From contig JACVGT010000019.1 of the NCBI GenBank assembly GCA_018992685.1, forward strand, positions 89,365 to 153,364: DNA of 64,000 nt, in the 5' to 3' direction. The notes under the pieces were generated by a model. That model worked only from the letters and a program-made list of their open reading frames with translations. It made no database searches and was not told the DNA's origin. Source of the stretch: Theionarchaea archaeon. GTDB taxonomy: Archaea > Methanobacteriota_B > Thermococci > Methanofastidiosales > SZ-28-30. The position numbers were made by a program, and so were the translations under genes. Every line of letters starts with the position of its first letter. Position 1 is the stretch's first letter. Below are positions 36,458 through 45,721 of the stretch, piece by piece.

Positions 36458-36919
36458 ATGAAGAGAGTAGCACTCGTGGCGTTGGTGTTGATGATCCCGG
36501 TTCCCGCTATGGCACAGCAGATGTGCTGGATTTCACCTGCAGAAGGCAGTGAGAATATTGTGATACTGAGGGTTGAGCACACTGCCACGATTCCAAATGA
36601 TGAGTATGTTGTCATCTATAATACTGGTAGGACATCAGTTGATCTGTCCGGATGGGTGGTTTTTGACAGTTATTACGAAACCTACAGGCATCTCCCACCC
36701 ACAGCGCGGACAGACCCACTCATCACGATGCATATTTATCGGATACCGTATGGGGTGGTACTGAAATCCCACTGCTGGGTCAGGATTTGCTCAGGTTATG
36801 GAAAGAATAATGGACTGTACCTGTATCGAGACTTGAGAACACAGTGGCTCAAAGATGAGGGGGATACGCTCTACTTGATGGATAACTACTGTAATCTGAT
36901 CAGTCAGTTCACCTGGTGA
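36458..36919 (+). CDS. Exported lamin-tail-like domain protein
   Basis: 153 residues from the leaderless ATG 36458. A signal peptide ends near PAMAQQ. The mature part has NDEYVVIYNTGRTSVDLSGWVV and GDTLYLMDNYCNLISQF, the pattern of the lamin-tail (LTD) immunoglobulin-like domain found on many exported prokaryotic proteins. Four cysteines could form disulfides outside the cell. A surface-binding role is likely, with no enzymatic motif. Confidence 0.7.
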   Translation: MKRVALVALVLMIPVPAMAQQMCWISPAEGSENIVILRVEHTATIPNDEYVVIYNTGRTSVDLSGWVVFDSYYETYRHLPPTARTDPLITMHIYRIPYGVVLKSHCWVRICSGYGKNNGLYLYRDLRTQWLKDEGDTLYLMDNYCNLISQFTW

Positions 36920-37200
36920 ACAAAAAAAGGAAAAAAGAGGGATTGGATCGATCTCTCTTCTTGACAACCTTCTCCTTTCTTTTTCCCGTATCCCCACTGT
37001 ACTTTGAAGATCCTTTCTTATAAATATATGGGGCTCTTGGTACTTTTTTGCATAATTCGTGATTCAGCTATGATACTCTCACTGCATGATTATTCTCGTA
37101 TATCTTGGCAGCATTCCTGAGATACTGTAGTCATTTCTCTCCAGTAGATACCGTACTGGTCAGGTACCCATTTCTTATGTTATAGAATCTCAAAAGGGTT

Positions 37201-37665
37201 ATGGATGTGCACTACAAGGTAATAGAGGACAGAAGGGAGCTTGGGGCATCTAGATTTCTGAGATACAAGGTTTTTGTAGAGGAACAGAAGGTCCCTGAAT
37301 GCCTCGAAAAGGATCGGTTGGATGATGGATCGATTCATGTCATTGCATGCAGGGGAAGAAGAGTCATCGGGACCGGTAGGATAACAGCAGCACACGGCAA
37401 TGCGAAAATATCAAGATTGGCAGTCGAAAGAAAGGAAAGAGGAAAGGGATTAGGCAGAGGAATTATGCTCGAATTGGAGAGTATCGCTAAGAGGAAGGGA
37501 GTCAAGAAAATTATATTAAGTTCGAACTTCCAGTCTATTCCGTTTTATGAAAAGCTCGGATATAGGAAGAGAGGAAGCCCCTTTGTTGAGTGTGGGGGCG
37601 AAGTCCAGGGGATGACAAAGTGTCTGAGTCTCAGCCCATCTTCTCAAGGCCGCCTCCAGGATTAG
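37201..37665 (+). CDS. GNAT-family N-acetyltransferase
   Basis: 154 residues. It reads like the ElaA/YjcF branch: RYKVFVEEQKVP near the start, IGTGRI, then the acetyl-CoA pyrophosphate loop (RKERGKGLGRGIMLELE) and FYEKLGYRKRG. The acceptor is unknown. No TATA box is obvious; an ATG after AAAAGGGTT is used. Confidence 0.82.
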   Translation: MDVHYKVIEDRRELGASRFLRYKVFVEEQKVPECLEKDRLDDGSIHVIACRGRRVIGTGRITAAHGNAKISRLAVERKERGKGLGRGIMLELESIAKRKGVKKIILSSNFQSIPFYEKLGYRKRGSPFVECGGEVQGMTKCLSLSPSSQGRLQD

Positions 37666-37814
37666 GAGAAGGTTCTGGATGAATTGCTGGTCCGCTGGAG
37701 GATTGAGGACGAAGGGATGTGCGTACCTGGATACAAGAAAAGCCAAAAGACAGACAAAAAGCTCCACAGGACAGTAATTGTTGCACCAGGAGAATTAATC
37801 TCAAGATCGGAAGA

Positions 37815-37887
37815 CGCCGCCGCCAGGACTTGAACCTGGAACCATCCGCTTAACAGGCGGGCGCTCTGCCAATTGAGCTACGGCGGC
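37815..37887 (-). tRNA. tRNA-Asn (GTT)
   Basis: 73 bases fold into a full cloverleaf: acceptor GCCGCCG/CGGCGGC, D arm with GCTC/GAGC, anticodon loop CTGTTAA, T arm CCAGG-TTCAAGT-CCTGG, discriminator G. No intron. The 3' CCA is not encoded (TCT follows). Confidence 0.93.
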
Positions 37888-37906
37888 TGTGAGATTATCG
37901 GACTAG

Positions 37907-37916
37907 CTGTTTATAA
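37907..37916 (-). promoter_or_regulatory. TATA box of tRNA-Asn
   Basis: ACTTATAAAC on the minus strand, about 25 bases before the first base of the tRNA. Confidence 0.6.
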
Positions 37917-38250
37917 GTCTTTCTTACCCTTCCAGATTTGTAATATAAGAGATTGCATCAGAAGCCTCTTTTGGGTATAATAAAGCTTACAGAGCTTGCA
38001 TATAAAAGCTTTTCGGTGTGAACTCTTTCTCAAAAAGCTCCCATATTGTTAATAATAGATTCTCATTCTTGTACATTGCTAAATCAGTTACATCATTCCT
38101 TTTCTCTTTTTGATTTTTGATGGAAGTTAGGCAAAATATTATTAATTTTCATCAAATAGCATTATATATTGAGTTTATTTTTACCATGTGAATGGTTCAT
38201 AGTCTCTTTCACAAAAAAACTATCACCTAGTATCATAGGAAATTTTCGAC
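37917..38250. other. AT-rich spacer, no gene seen
   Basis: About 330 bases, markedly richer in A+T than the neighbourhood, with several TATA-like words (AATATAAG, GTATAATAAAG, TTATATATT). It may hold the promoter of the regulator at 38251, but no single element is convincing. Confidence 0.4.
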
Positions 38251-38598
38251 ATGGTAAAAGTAAGTAAAATGTCAGATGAAGACGTCTTGGAGTTGTACAG
38301 GGAGGGATTAACCAATCGCCAGATAGCAGACAGGCTAGGTGTCACACTACCTGCTGTCCAGTACCGACTACAGAATCTAGAGCTGATGAACAACTTCCAC
38401 CACTACAAGCCTGCAGATCCCACAGAGGTAAAGATTCTTCACGACATGAGATTGACCACGGTAGGGATCTCGCAGTTACTCAGAACGAATGCCAAAACGA
38501 GTCTAGAAACCATGAAAGATCTGGAGCTGGAAGACAACTGCAACAGACTCGAGGAACTACTGAGGAAAGACAGTCAGGAATGTGAATGTGGTGATTGA
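38251..38598 (+). CDS. Small helix-turn-helix protein
   Basis: 115 residues. A helix-turn-helix at about 16-42 (GLTNRQIADRLGVTLPAVQYRLQNLEL) is followed by a second, degenerate one (VGISQLLRTNAKTSLETM), and the tail is acidic with a CEC pair. It lies in an AT-rich region with its own upstream spacer. A DNA-binding role is likely; the target is unknown. Confidence 0.65.
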   Translation: MVKVSKMSDEDVLELYREGLTNRQIADRLGVTLPAVQYRLQNLELMNNFHHYKPADPTEVKILHDMRLTTVGISQLLRTNAKTSLETMKDLELEDNCNRLEELLRKDSQECECGD

Positions 38599-38772
38599 TC
38601 GTATTGAGTTTAGTTCCCTCTATTCTAACACTTTCAATCTGATTCAAATCCAGTACTGATAAGTTATAATTGTACTGTACAAAAAGACGCTTGCACAATC
38701 GCATTTTTGGCTCGAAGGTGGCTCTGTGGAGGGCAAGAATAGAAAAGGAGACAATACTTCAATCTTCTTAAT

Positions 38773-39273
38773 TCAATATTCTCCTTGTAGGGATTCTATA
38801 TCCTCAGTATTCTCAGAGACTGTTTCGAAGGCAATTCCTTTGGTCTTGCACATGGTTCTGATAACCTCTATGAGCTCTTCAGTATTCTCAATATCAGAGA
38901 AGGACACGGCATGGGTTCTCCCACTCTTCTTCGATACATAAAGATTCAGGCCTTTCTCTTTTAGTTTGATCTTCTCAATTTCATCCCATTCTACGATCCT
39001 GTAACCATATTCCAGAATGAAGAAGTGTTCGCATATTCGTGCAGCTGGCCTGGTTGCGTTCCAAATGAGTTCATGGATTACTATAATAAAGAGACATCCA
39101 AAGATGAAACCCATGCTGCTGTAAAGATAGAAGTGTCTTCTTATCATATCAAAATCATAGAATAAGAGAAGAAAACCGAGAAAGGTATAGAAGCTAAGAA
39201 TCACCATTGCCTCGATTATCCTAATGTATGATACTCTTTTCTTTGCCTTATATGCTTTTTTTGACACATTCAT
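38773..39273 (-). CDS. Membrane protein with a PH-like domain
   Basis: 166 residues from ATG 39273, the second Met, which has GGAG nine bases upstream. Two helices (about 20-42 and 50-72) are followed by a soluble part (RICEHFFILEYGYRIVEWDEIEKIKLKEKGLNLYVSKK) shaped like bacterial PH-type membrane proteins. Function unknown. Confidence 0.6.
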   Translation of the reverse strand: MNVSKKAYKAKKRVSYIRIIEAMVILSFYTFLGFLLLFYDFDMIRRHFYLYSSMGFIFGCLFIIVIHELIWNATRPAARICEHFFILEYGYRIVEWDEIEKIKLKEKGLNLYVSKKSGRTHAVSFSDIENTEELIEVIRTMCKTKGIAFETVSENTEDIESLQGEY

Positions 39274-39431
39274 AGTTATCATCTCCTTTAATTCTCTTGG
39301 TTATTCAGGTGACTCTGAACAGTGGCAACGTGGAGTCGTTCTGTCTTCATTGCAGTTGTCCTTTTGTTCTTCTCTTATCACCTTACTTGTTCTAACGCTG
39401 GAGTTTTAAACCTATCGGACTTGAACCTTTC

Positions 39432-40319
39432 CTAATAGTATTGGTTGGGCTCCCTGGGCGCATAATCTCCTGTACCCGACCCGCCACTCGAGCTGGATGA
39501 CGAATCATTACTAGTTGGTGGAGGGTCATCGCCTGGAGTCGGAACTGGAACAAAATCATCACCCACTCTCTTGAATATCTGCTTACTGCCATTGCCGAAA
39601 GTCACAGTATATGTATCATCACCAGAATTGTATGCAACATTATATCCATCCTGTACAGCGATTCCAGCCTCTACCATATACTCTGCGATAGCATTAGCGA
39701 GGAGAACAGCGTCTTCTTCACTCGATTCTCTATCTTGATTTGTAGCAATCATGGCACTAATTACGGCGAGAATTACGGCGACAATTATGGCGGCAATTAT
39801 GCCAATGATAAGTTGGTTGGTATTGGGATGATCTATCAACCATTCACTTAGAGCAGTGGCAACTCCGCTCAGAAATCCATAGAGACCCAGACCTACAACT
39901 TCTCCAGCTGCCCACATACCAATGGGAATTGCAGCACATCCAACCCAAAACCAGAAGATAAGGGGCTCATCAGTAATCTCAACGTCTACATACGCTATAT
40001 TGTCCACATTTTGACTCCATGTCCAGGTTTTACCCAGGTTCTTTTCCCTGTCACAAAAGATGGGATCTCTTCCATCTGGATCTACGAACTTCAAAGGATT
40101 ATTGAGGCAATAGGCGTACCGGTTGAGAGTCTGAGGGGCTTTCATGTAGCCCCCAGACAAATCTCGAGTTATGAACCTCCCCAGATCAGGGTCATAGTAG
40201 CGAGCACCAAAGTAATATAGGCCAGTCTCATCTCTCTCCCTTCCAGTAAACAGGTAATCCTCTGATCCTTCCTCAATCCCAGTCTCCCCAAATGGATGAT
40301 ATGTACATTTCCGTGAAGC
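39432..40319 (-). pseudogene. Orphan RHS-core fragment with a C-terminal tip
   Basis: The frame is open from just after a TGA at 40320-40322 and starts directly inside the RHS-associated core (TYHPFGE...FTGRERDETGLYYFGARYYDPDLGRFITRD...NRYAYCLNNPLKFVDPDGRDP). It is followed by a variable tip with two hydrophobic segments (one GIIAAIIVAVILAVISAMI) and a Ser/Gly/Pro-rich tail. RHS proteins are normally thousands of residues long; here the N-terminal part is absent and there is no proper start. The fragment begins exactly where the aconitase X small subunit breaks off. Confidence 0.7.
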
Positions 40320-40471
40320 TCATGTTCAGCATCTGATATCTTTCCTGTTTTCCAAGGAAGAGCAAGGTTTCGACTGTAGGCTGCCAGGAAATTCATGGGT
40401 TGATCAGTAACCATGGCATACCCTTCAACCTGTCCCCGGAGCACGACCTTTCCTTCAACCTGCAAGGTCAA
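40316..40471 (-). pseudogene. Truncated aconitase X small subunit (DUF126; phosphomevalonate dehydratase)
   Basis: Directly after aconitase X, overlapping its last 17 bases, a TTG-initiated frame preceded by GGGAGG reads VEGKVVLRGQVEGYAMVTDQPMNFL...TGKISDAEHELHG. This is the N-terminal block of the DUF126 family (roughly GxVxxGxxEGxAxVxxxPxxFLG...TGxIxDxxHxLxG). After about 52 residues the match stops at the RHS junction (near 40318). The frame stays open to 40169, but only as an out-of-frame reading of RHS sequence. The usual second half (GKILVFPxGxGSSxGSY) is missing. This partner is required for the dehydratase. Confidence 0.7.
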
Positions 40472-41648
40472 AACCTCCCACAGCCTCCTCTAAACACGTG
40501 TCCAACGATCTGTAGTACACCGGTGCATAGTACCTCATCTTGCCCGAATTGGTAACAATTGACCGTCTCCTTAAGCTGGGAGTTTCAAATAGTGCGAGAG
40601 GACATAAAGACACCAGCGAAGCACCTGTTCTCTCAAGAGACTCAACATGCTCACTTTCCATAAACTGCTTTCTGACATGGTCGCTGGTATTCACCAACAG
40701 TTTTACGCCTTTTCGTATTTTGGTTCCTTCGAGAAGGCGTGATACGCGAACAAGCTCTCCATACGAAAGATGAGGACATCCAATGAAGACCATATCCGCC
40801 CGTTTTGACCCTGCACTCAGTTCCTTTTCCTGTTCAGAGAGGGTCTCATCTGTTATACTAATCGTATCTGCGTCATCACGGAGACTATCCTCACCCAAAG
40901 CCCTAGCTTCTGGAGTGACCCCTTCAACGTGAAACAGTCCCACTCCGCCAGATGCTGCCATGGCTGCGCCCATATTCTTGAAATCATCCTGAGTTCCCTG
41001 CAATCCCCGGATGTAGGGAATCCCGCTCGGGATAACCTTCCCTATGAGATACCCGAGCACTGGAAAGTCCACGTGTCCAATATCGGTCTCCACAAGAACC
41101 TCTACTGTTCCTTTCCTATTCTCGTCCAGAAGCAAGCCCATGGATGGAGTGACTCCCAGAACCGCACTGATCAAATCAAGGATCCCAGAATTACGATTTG
41201 TCCTCGCACCCAGAACTGAATTTGCATAAATAACTGCACTGGATTCTGCCCACGATATAACATCTCCTTTCCGTGGGACATTTCCGCACAAATAAGGGGT
41301 GCAGGAATAAGTCTCTATCCCTCCAAGTTGCCTGAAGTATTCCCTGAACACGTTATCGTTCTTCAAGACATACTTCTGGATCACTCCAGGGTTGTCTGTG
41401 GTAAAGTGAGGATTGATGGTCGTGGGCACTGCGAATTGGATTCCCTCTCGTACCAACTGCTCTACAATGTCAAGATACGTCTTGAATAGAATTGACCCGG
41501 AGCTCATGACAAGGTGGGCACTCCGAATGGGAACCAGGGTCTCTGCACTGAAGAACTGTCCATACTTCACAAGCGTCTTCAGACATTTCTGCAGCGTTTC
41601 TCCCTTTCGGCCTATGAGAATGGCTTCGTGTTCATCGGAAAGGTTCAT
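40455..41648 (-). CDS. Aconitase X large subunit (phosphomevalonate dehydratase)
   Basis: 397 residues. Matches AcnX (DUF521): TTINPHFTTDNPG, YSCTPYLCGNVPRKGD and GCPHLSYGE carry the cluster-binding and catalytic residues. In archaea AcnX with its small subunit dehydrates (R)-5-phosphomevalonate to trans-anhydromevalonate 5-phosphate for isoprenoid lipid synthesis. TATA TTTTTATAGAA (about 41700-41710) lies upstream. The small-subunit gene next to it is broken (see 40316-40471). Confidence 0.9.
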   Translation of the reverse strand: MNLSDEHEAILIGRKGETLQKCLKTLVKYGQFFSAETLVPIRSAHLVMSSGSILFKTYLDIVEQLVREGIQFAVPTTINPHFTTDNPGVIQKYVLKNDNVFREYFRQLGGIETYSCTPYLCGNVPRKGDVISWAESSAVIYANSVLGARTNRNSGILDLISAVLGVTPSMGLLLDENRKGTVEVLVETDIGHVDFPVLGYLIGKVIPSGIPYIRGLQGTQDDFKNMGAAMAASGGVGLFHVEGVTPEARALGEDSLRDDADTISITDETLSEQEKELSAGSKRADMVFIGCPHLSYGELVRVSRLLEGTKIRKGVKLLVNTSDHVRKQFMESEHVESLERTGASLVSLCPLALFETPSLRRRSIVTNSGKMRYYAPVYYRSLDTCLEEAVGGFDLAG

Positions 41649-41823
41649 TGAGTCACCTTGGGTTCTGGTATCTTACACCGGCTTTGGTGTCCGTGTGATA
41701 ATTCTATAAAAATGTTTGCATATTACACTGTACTTTCCATGTGACGTAAAGCCCAATGTACTACCATTCTCAATCCTTCACCTCGATAATGTACAGCATA
41801 TGAAATCAAAGAGAATCAGGAGA

Positions 41824-42738
41824 TCACTTCTGCAAGGCATCCCTGACTCCTGCCACAATCAAGGGGAATCCGATGGTGGCATCACAGTAACAGGTGCACA
41901 GTCTGGAATCTTTCGACACCTTGCCCCAGGAAATCGCTTCTTCCAGTGTTGCTCCAGATAATCCACCATATTCTGGCCTGTCGGTAGTTATCTGAAGAGC
42001 ATACTCAAAGGTACGAGGGGAGAGCAGCATGGCTTGAAAAATGAAATTCTTGGGAACTCCTCCTCCCAGAAAGATTGCCCCTGCTTTTGATCCAGAACTG
42101 GTCAATTCCACCATTCGACCAATATCTTTAACATGATCAACAATCAGGTGATGATCCTGAGCATACAGGAAGGTGTGCAGCCCTAGAATACTGTCAGTGA
42201 AGGCAGGAACAAAAACAGGGACCTCCTTAAGGAAGGCCTGCCTGACAAAAGAATAAGGAGATGCTAAATGTCTGCCAATCTCCCGCATCAGGTCACTGAC
42301 AGAAATGTCCCCCTTTACGGTGGGCAGAATCTCTCCAATCTTCTTCTCAAACAATCTAAAAGACTCATCTGCAATAAAAGCATCATAGATCCTGTCAATG
42401 CCCTTCTCCCGAAGCTGAGAATCATCTTCCACTACACCCTTGTAGTGAGACCCTCCAAAGGCCTCTATTAGATCATGGGTGGCATTAGCCCCTGTGGTGA
42501 CCACCACATGTACCATGTCGTCCCGTATCAGATCAGCTACTATCTTGCCCAGCCCAGAAGGGACCAACGCCCCTGCCAGTCCTAGGAAAACAGTACAGTT
42601 CTCAGTGAGCATCCCAGCATAGGTTTCAACAGCCTCTGCCATGGTACCTGATCCAAAAGCGCCTTTTTCATATTCCCGTATGAGATCAGCTATAGTCATA
42701 CCCTTTCTTATGTCCAGGGGACATATTTTCTTAGACAC
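41824..42738 (-). CDS. dys: Deoxyhypusine synthase
   Basis: 304 residues from GTG 42738, which has GGAGG seven bases upstream and overlaps the agmatinase-like gene by eight bases; a longer start at 42825 would lie inside that gene. The NAD-binding TTGANATHDL and the catalytic lysine in EEAISWGK (Lys273) are present. It transfers aminobutyl from spermidine to aIF5A, whose gene starts this operon. Length is normal for the family. Confidence 0.93.
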   Translation of the reverse strand: MSKKICPLDIRKGMTIADLIREYEKGAFGSGTMAEAVETYAGMLTENCTVFLGLAGALVPSGLGKIVADLIRDDMVHVVVTTGANATHDLIEAFGGSHYKGVVEDDSQLREKGIDRIYDAFIADESFRLFEKKIGEILPTVKGDISVSDLMREIGRHLASPYSFVRQAFLKEVPVFVPAFTDSILGLHTFLYAQDHHLIVDHVKDIGRMVELTSSGSKAGAIFLGGGVPKNFIFQAMLLSPRTFEYALQITTDRPEYGGLSGATLEEAISWGKVSKDSRLCTCYCDATIGFPLIVAGVRDALQK

Positions 42739-43549
42739 GGGTCTTCCTCCAGAAGGCAAGCATCTTATACAATACGTGGGCCGCCGTGACAGCAGTTCTG
42801 TCTGCATACCGGGAACACACTTCACAGAGGTCCATACTGGTGACAGTATTATGGGTAATCACTGCTTCAAGGAGAGAGAATGCAGTATCCAACGATATCC
42901 CATTAGGGACAGGGTTGGAGACGTTTGGGGCTACACTTGGATCCAGAACATCCATGTCAAAGGATACATGAACCTTCTTGCCTTCAGGATACCACGCGTG
43001 TTTCAGCTCTGAAGGTCGATACGCAGGGAGAGACTTCTCTTTCAGGAAGGAGAATTCCTCCTGTGAACACTCTCTGTATCCATATACTGCTATGTCGCAG
43101 ATTTCCAATAACCGTCTGGACGTACATGCATGGGACAGTGGCTCTCCCAGAAACTCCTCTCTCAAGTCCAGGTGTGCATCCAGTATGACGACAATCTCCG
43201 GACGTGATACCGACACCACTGGATAAGCGACAGTATGCTCCCCTCCGAGGGCAATGAAAGGTTGTGCCAAGTCAGAACATGCTTTTCTGATTATTTCATG
43301 GGTTATGCACGGATTTCCAAATGAACAATTTATATTCCCCATATCTCTTACTCGAATGTCAGTGAGATCAAGCTCCAAATCACAGTCGAAAACCTCCAGT
43401 TGACATGATGCCTCCCTGATTGCATCAGGTCCGAACCGGGCTCCCGTATTAGCACAACAGGTAGAGTCGAAGGGCACACCGAATAGAATCCAGTCAGGTT
43501 CTTCTTCACAATGGAGTGCAATTTTCCCGGGTGAAGAAAAGAAGATCAT
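42731..43549 (-). CDS. speB: Agmatinase/arginase-family ureohydrolase
   Basis: 272 residues. The two-manganese site is intact: GGEHTV, DAHLDLR and [10 protein letters not shown]. Sequence and length fit archaeal agmatinase-like enzymes (agmatine or an aminopropyl-agmatine to the polyamine plus urea). It stands between aIF5A and deoxyhypusine synthase, which need the polyamine, so this placement supports a role in spermidine supply rather than arginine breakdown. Confidence 0.9.
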   Translation of the reverse strand: MIFFSSPGKIALHCEEEPDWILFGVPFDSTCCANTGARFGPDAIREASCQLEVFDCDLELDLTDIRVRDMGNINCSFGNPCITHEIIRKACSDLAQPFIALGGEHTVAYPVVSVSRPEIVVILDAHLDLREEFLGEPLSHACTSRRLLEICDIAVYGYRECSQEEFSFLKEKSLPAYRPSELKHAWYPEGKKVHVSFDMDVLDPSVAPNVSNPVPNGISLDTAFSLLEAVITHNTVTSMDLCEVCSRYADRTAVTAAHVLYKMLAFWRKTRV

Positions 43550-43956
43550 GAGCTTTTTCCTTTTACCCTGACAATCTTGTACCGTCCCAAGGTCTCCAGA
43601 TACTCCACCTCTACACTCTCATCCAGGTCACCTTCGACGTCTTCAGGCCTGGGCAAAGGAACTTCAAAAGTCTCGTAGGACTCCATGTCCATGAGCTGCA
43701 CTCTATTACCCATGATGGCTGTAACCATGCCATTCCTCTTATCGATGATAGGTGCATCAATTTTGTCTCCGGTGGGCTTTATGATGCTCCTCTTCTTGTC
43801 GTCAAAGATTCCAATAGCCTCGATTCTGGCCTTCGCAGATCCGTGCTTTCCTGGAGATGATGTAGTGATATCCGAGATCTTGCAGGGTTCGTCTTCTACG
43901 ATGATGTAGCGTCCTCTTTTCAACGTCCTTACTTCTGCAACGGTTTTTCCTCCCAT
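43546..43956 (-). CDS. Translation initiation factor aIF5A
   Basis: 136 residues. An N-terminal SH3-like domain carries the hypusination loop [10 protein letters not shown] (Lys37), followed by an OB domain. The modified factor helps ribosomes through difficult peptide bonds. First gene of the aIF5A/speB/dys operon; TATA TTTTATAAAGG (43986-43996) is about 35 bases upstream and leaves a leader of under ten bases. Confidence 0.95.
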   Translation of the reverse strand: MGGKTVAEVRTLKRGRYIIVEDEPCKISDITTSSPGKHGSAKARIEAIGIFDDKKRSIIKPTGDKIDAPIIDKRNGMVTAIMGNRVQLMDMESYETFEVPLPRPEDVEGDLDESVEVEYLETLGRYKIVRVKGKSS

Positions 43957-44081
43957 TGAAACACCTGTAGTAACTGTTGAATTGATTTTATAAAGGTTGT
44001 GTTTGCTGCAGGGCTGTAATATGTAGAGCCATGGGTAGCATTTTGGCAGAAGGTGATCCCATTGGACGTGGTAACAGAACG

Positions 44082-44390
44082 ATGGAAATTACTCCAACTG
44101 CCAGGAAGGAACATCTCACAATGATAGAAGCATGCCATCGCTGTAGCGTCTCTTGGAAGACCTACTACAGGCGGAAGAACCGGCTTAGAGAAGAAGGTAT
44201 TGATAGATTAAAGAATCGATCCCGCAGACCTGGATTATCGCCCAGAAAGACCGAAGCTCAAACTGAATTTGAAACCGTCAGGATCAAGGCTGTTCCTTCG
44301 ATTCATATTGAATGTGTGCCTGTGGCAATATCTGAAGAGCATGGAGCGTGGAAATACCTCTTGGGATGGTGCACAACCTTTTTGTGGTGA
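44082..44390 (+). pseudogene. Transposase-like helix-turn-helix remnant
   Basis: About 102 codons. ARKEHLTMIEACHRCSVSWKTYYRRKNRLREEGIDRLKNRSRRPGLSPRKT is the N-terminal helix-turn-helix of IS481/IS3-type transposases or integrase-like regulators. The RNase H-like catalytic domain that should follow is missing and the remaining 40 residues resemble nothing. No inverted repeats or target duplications were seen. It probably marks an old, decayed insertion. Confidence 0.55.
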
Positions 44391-44431
44391 CCTCAGAGCC
44401 CGAAAACGGTCAGCCAGATCAGTCGGGAGTC

Positions 44432-45721
44432 CTACCCCTTCCTAGAAAGTGCGCTCTTTGCATACCTGGCTGCACAGCCTGAAAGTGAAATCGCAAAGAC
44501 AGCAACGACGACCGCCTCGACACCCACATCATAGAATCTAACCCCCATTCTTTCTAGTACGCGAGAGGGGCCATCAAGAAAGAAGGGCCCTGGAAAAGGA
44601 AGAACCTCCTTCATTCCAGGAGCGTCCGCATGGCCTGGAAGGCTATTGTCGTGCAAATAGATGTTCTCTGTGAAAAATGTAGGGCCTGTAAATCCATCAA
44701 GGTGATTCGGAGCGGCATCCTCCTTCGGAATCCCTCCAAAATGCATGAGATCTCCCGCAGCATATGCTCCAGCAATGAGCAGCAGTGCAAAAGCCCAAAA
44801 AGAAACTACGTATAGCCAGATATTGCTCTTCCTGGATCCAGACAACAGCATGTCTGTTCTCGCTCTAAAATCGGATTTGACAAGCGGAGTTGATGTAATT
44901 GATAAAATAGACCTTTTCTTCTGAATGTGGAGCTCACCCAATCGGACCAGCGCATACAGGAACGTGATTTTCTCTTTTTTCTTATCGGAAACTCTGTCTG
45001 CAAGGTATTCCCTTTCACGTGCTATCTTCCTGCTCAAAATATGTACTACAGGATTCATGAACAAGAAAATCCGCATGGAAACCAGAAGCGGTTTTAGAAT
45101 ATTATCATGATGTTTAATGTGATTCATCTCGTGTCTCAAAATCAGCCTGAGCTCCCGTTCGCTGGTGTTTTTCAAGAGATCTTTCCCCACTGCCAGGCTT
45201 GCCGGGAGACCGAACACAAAGGCATTGACCCCTTCAACGAGGAATACCTCAGGAATCTTCATATTCAAGGTACAACACACGGTTTCCAGGGCAGCTGTGA
45301 GTCTGATGTCCTTACACTCTTCAGCGTGAAACTGCTTCTTGATGTAATACCTGGACAGGAATACAGTAACGAGAAAGAAGAAAAAAGACGCAATAAGCAA
45401 GATTGTGAGTATAAATCTGAAATCAAAAATGACTTCTTCTTCAATCCAATGGGAAAAACCCATTCTCAAAGTAATCTCCATCTCCTTGACAATATTCGGC
45501 ACGTACAGGAAAATACGATTCTCACGCGCCTGAATATTAAACAGGAAGGGAACATACAGAATACTGAAGAAACAAGAGACAAGAGCCACCATATACAAAT
45601 GAGATTTCTGGGAACTGCATTGTATTCGTGTCACCTTAACTATGAATTCCACCAGAAGAAACCCCAGCATAGAAGCAATCACACCTATCAAGAATCGCTC
45701 CGCAAAACCTAAATCAATCAC
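44432..45721 (-). CDS. BlaR1-like M56 membrane metallopeptidase
   Basis: 429 residues from GTG 45721. Helices near 10-30, 42-62 and 100-123 are followed by the zinc-protease core HEMNH (His197, Glu198, His201) with the third ligand in EREYLAD (Glu238), then another helix (about 305-322), a 60-residue extracellular segment and a last helix. The penicillin-binding sensor of BlaR1 is absent and the outer part is short. GTG overlaps the BlaI-like stop, so the two form a sensor-protease/repressor pair. Signal unknown. Confidence 0.82.
   Translation of the reverse strand: MIDLGFAERFLIGVIASMLGFLLVEFIVKVTRIQCSSQKSHLYMVALVSCFFSILYVPFLFNIQARENRIFLYVPNIVKEMEITLRMGFSHWIEEEVIFDFRFILTILLIASFFFFLVTVFLSRYYIKKQFHAEECKDIRLTAALETVCCTLNMKIPEVFLVEGVNAFVFGLPASLAVGKDLLKNTSERELRLILRHEMNHIKHHDNILKPLLVSMRIFLFMNPVVHILSRKIAREREYLADRVSDKKKEKITFLYALVRLGELHIQKKRSILSITSTPLVKSDFRARTDMLLSGSRKSNIWLYVVSFWAFALLLIAGAYAAGDLMHFGGIPKEDAAPNHLDGFTGPTFFTENIYLHDNSLPGHADAPGMKEVLPFPGPFFLDGPSRVLERMGVRFYDVGVEAVVVAVFAISLSGCAARYAKSALSRKG

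Noticed and set aside
40169..40316. C-terminal half of the 100-codon frame downstream of aconitase X
   Set aside because: It is the RHS core read out of frame; only the first 52 or so codons resemble a real protein (DUF126).
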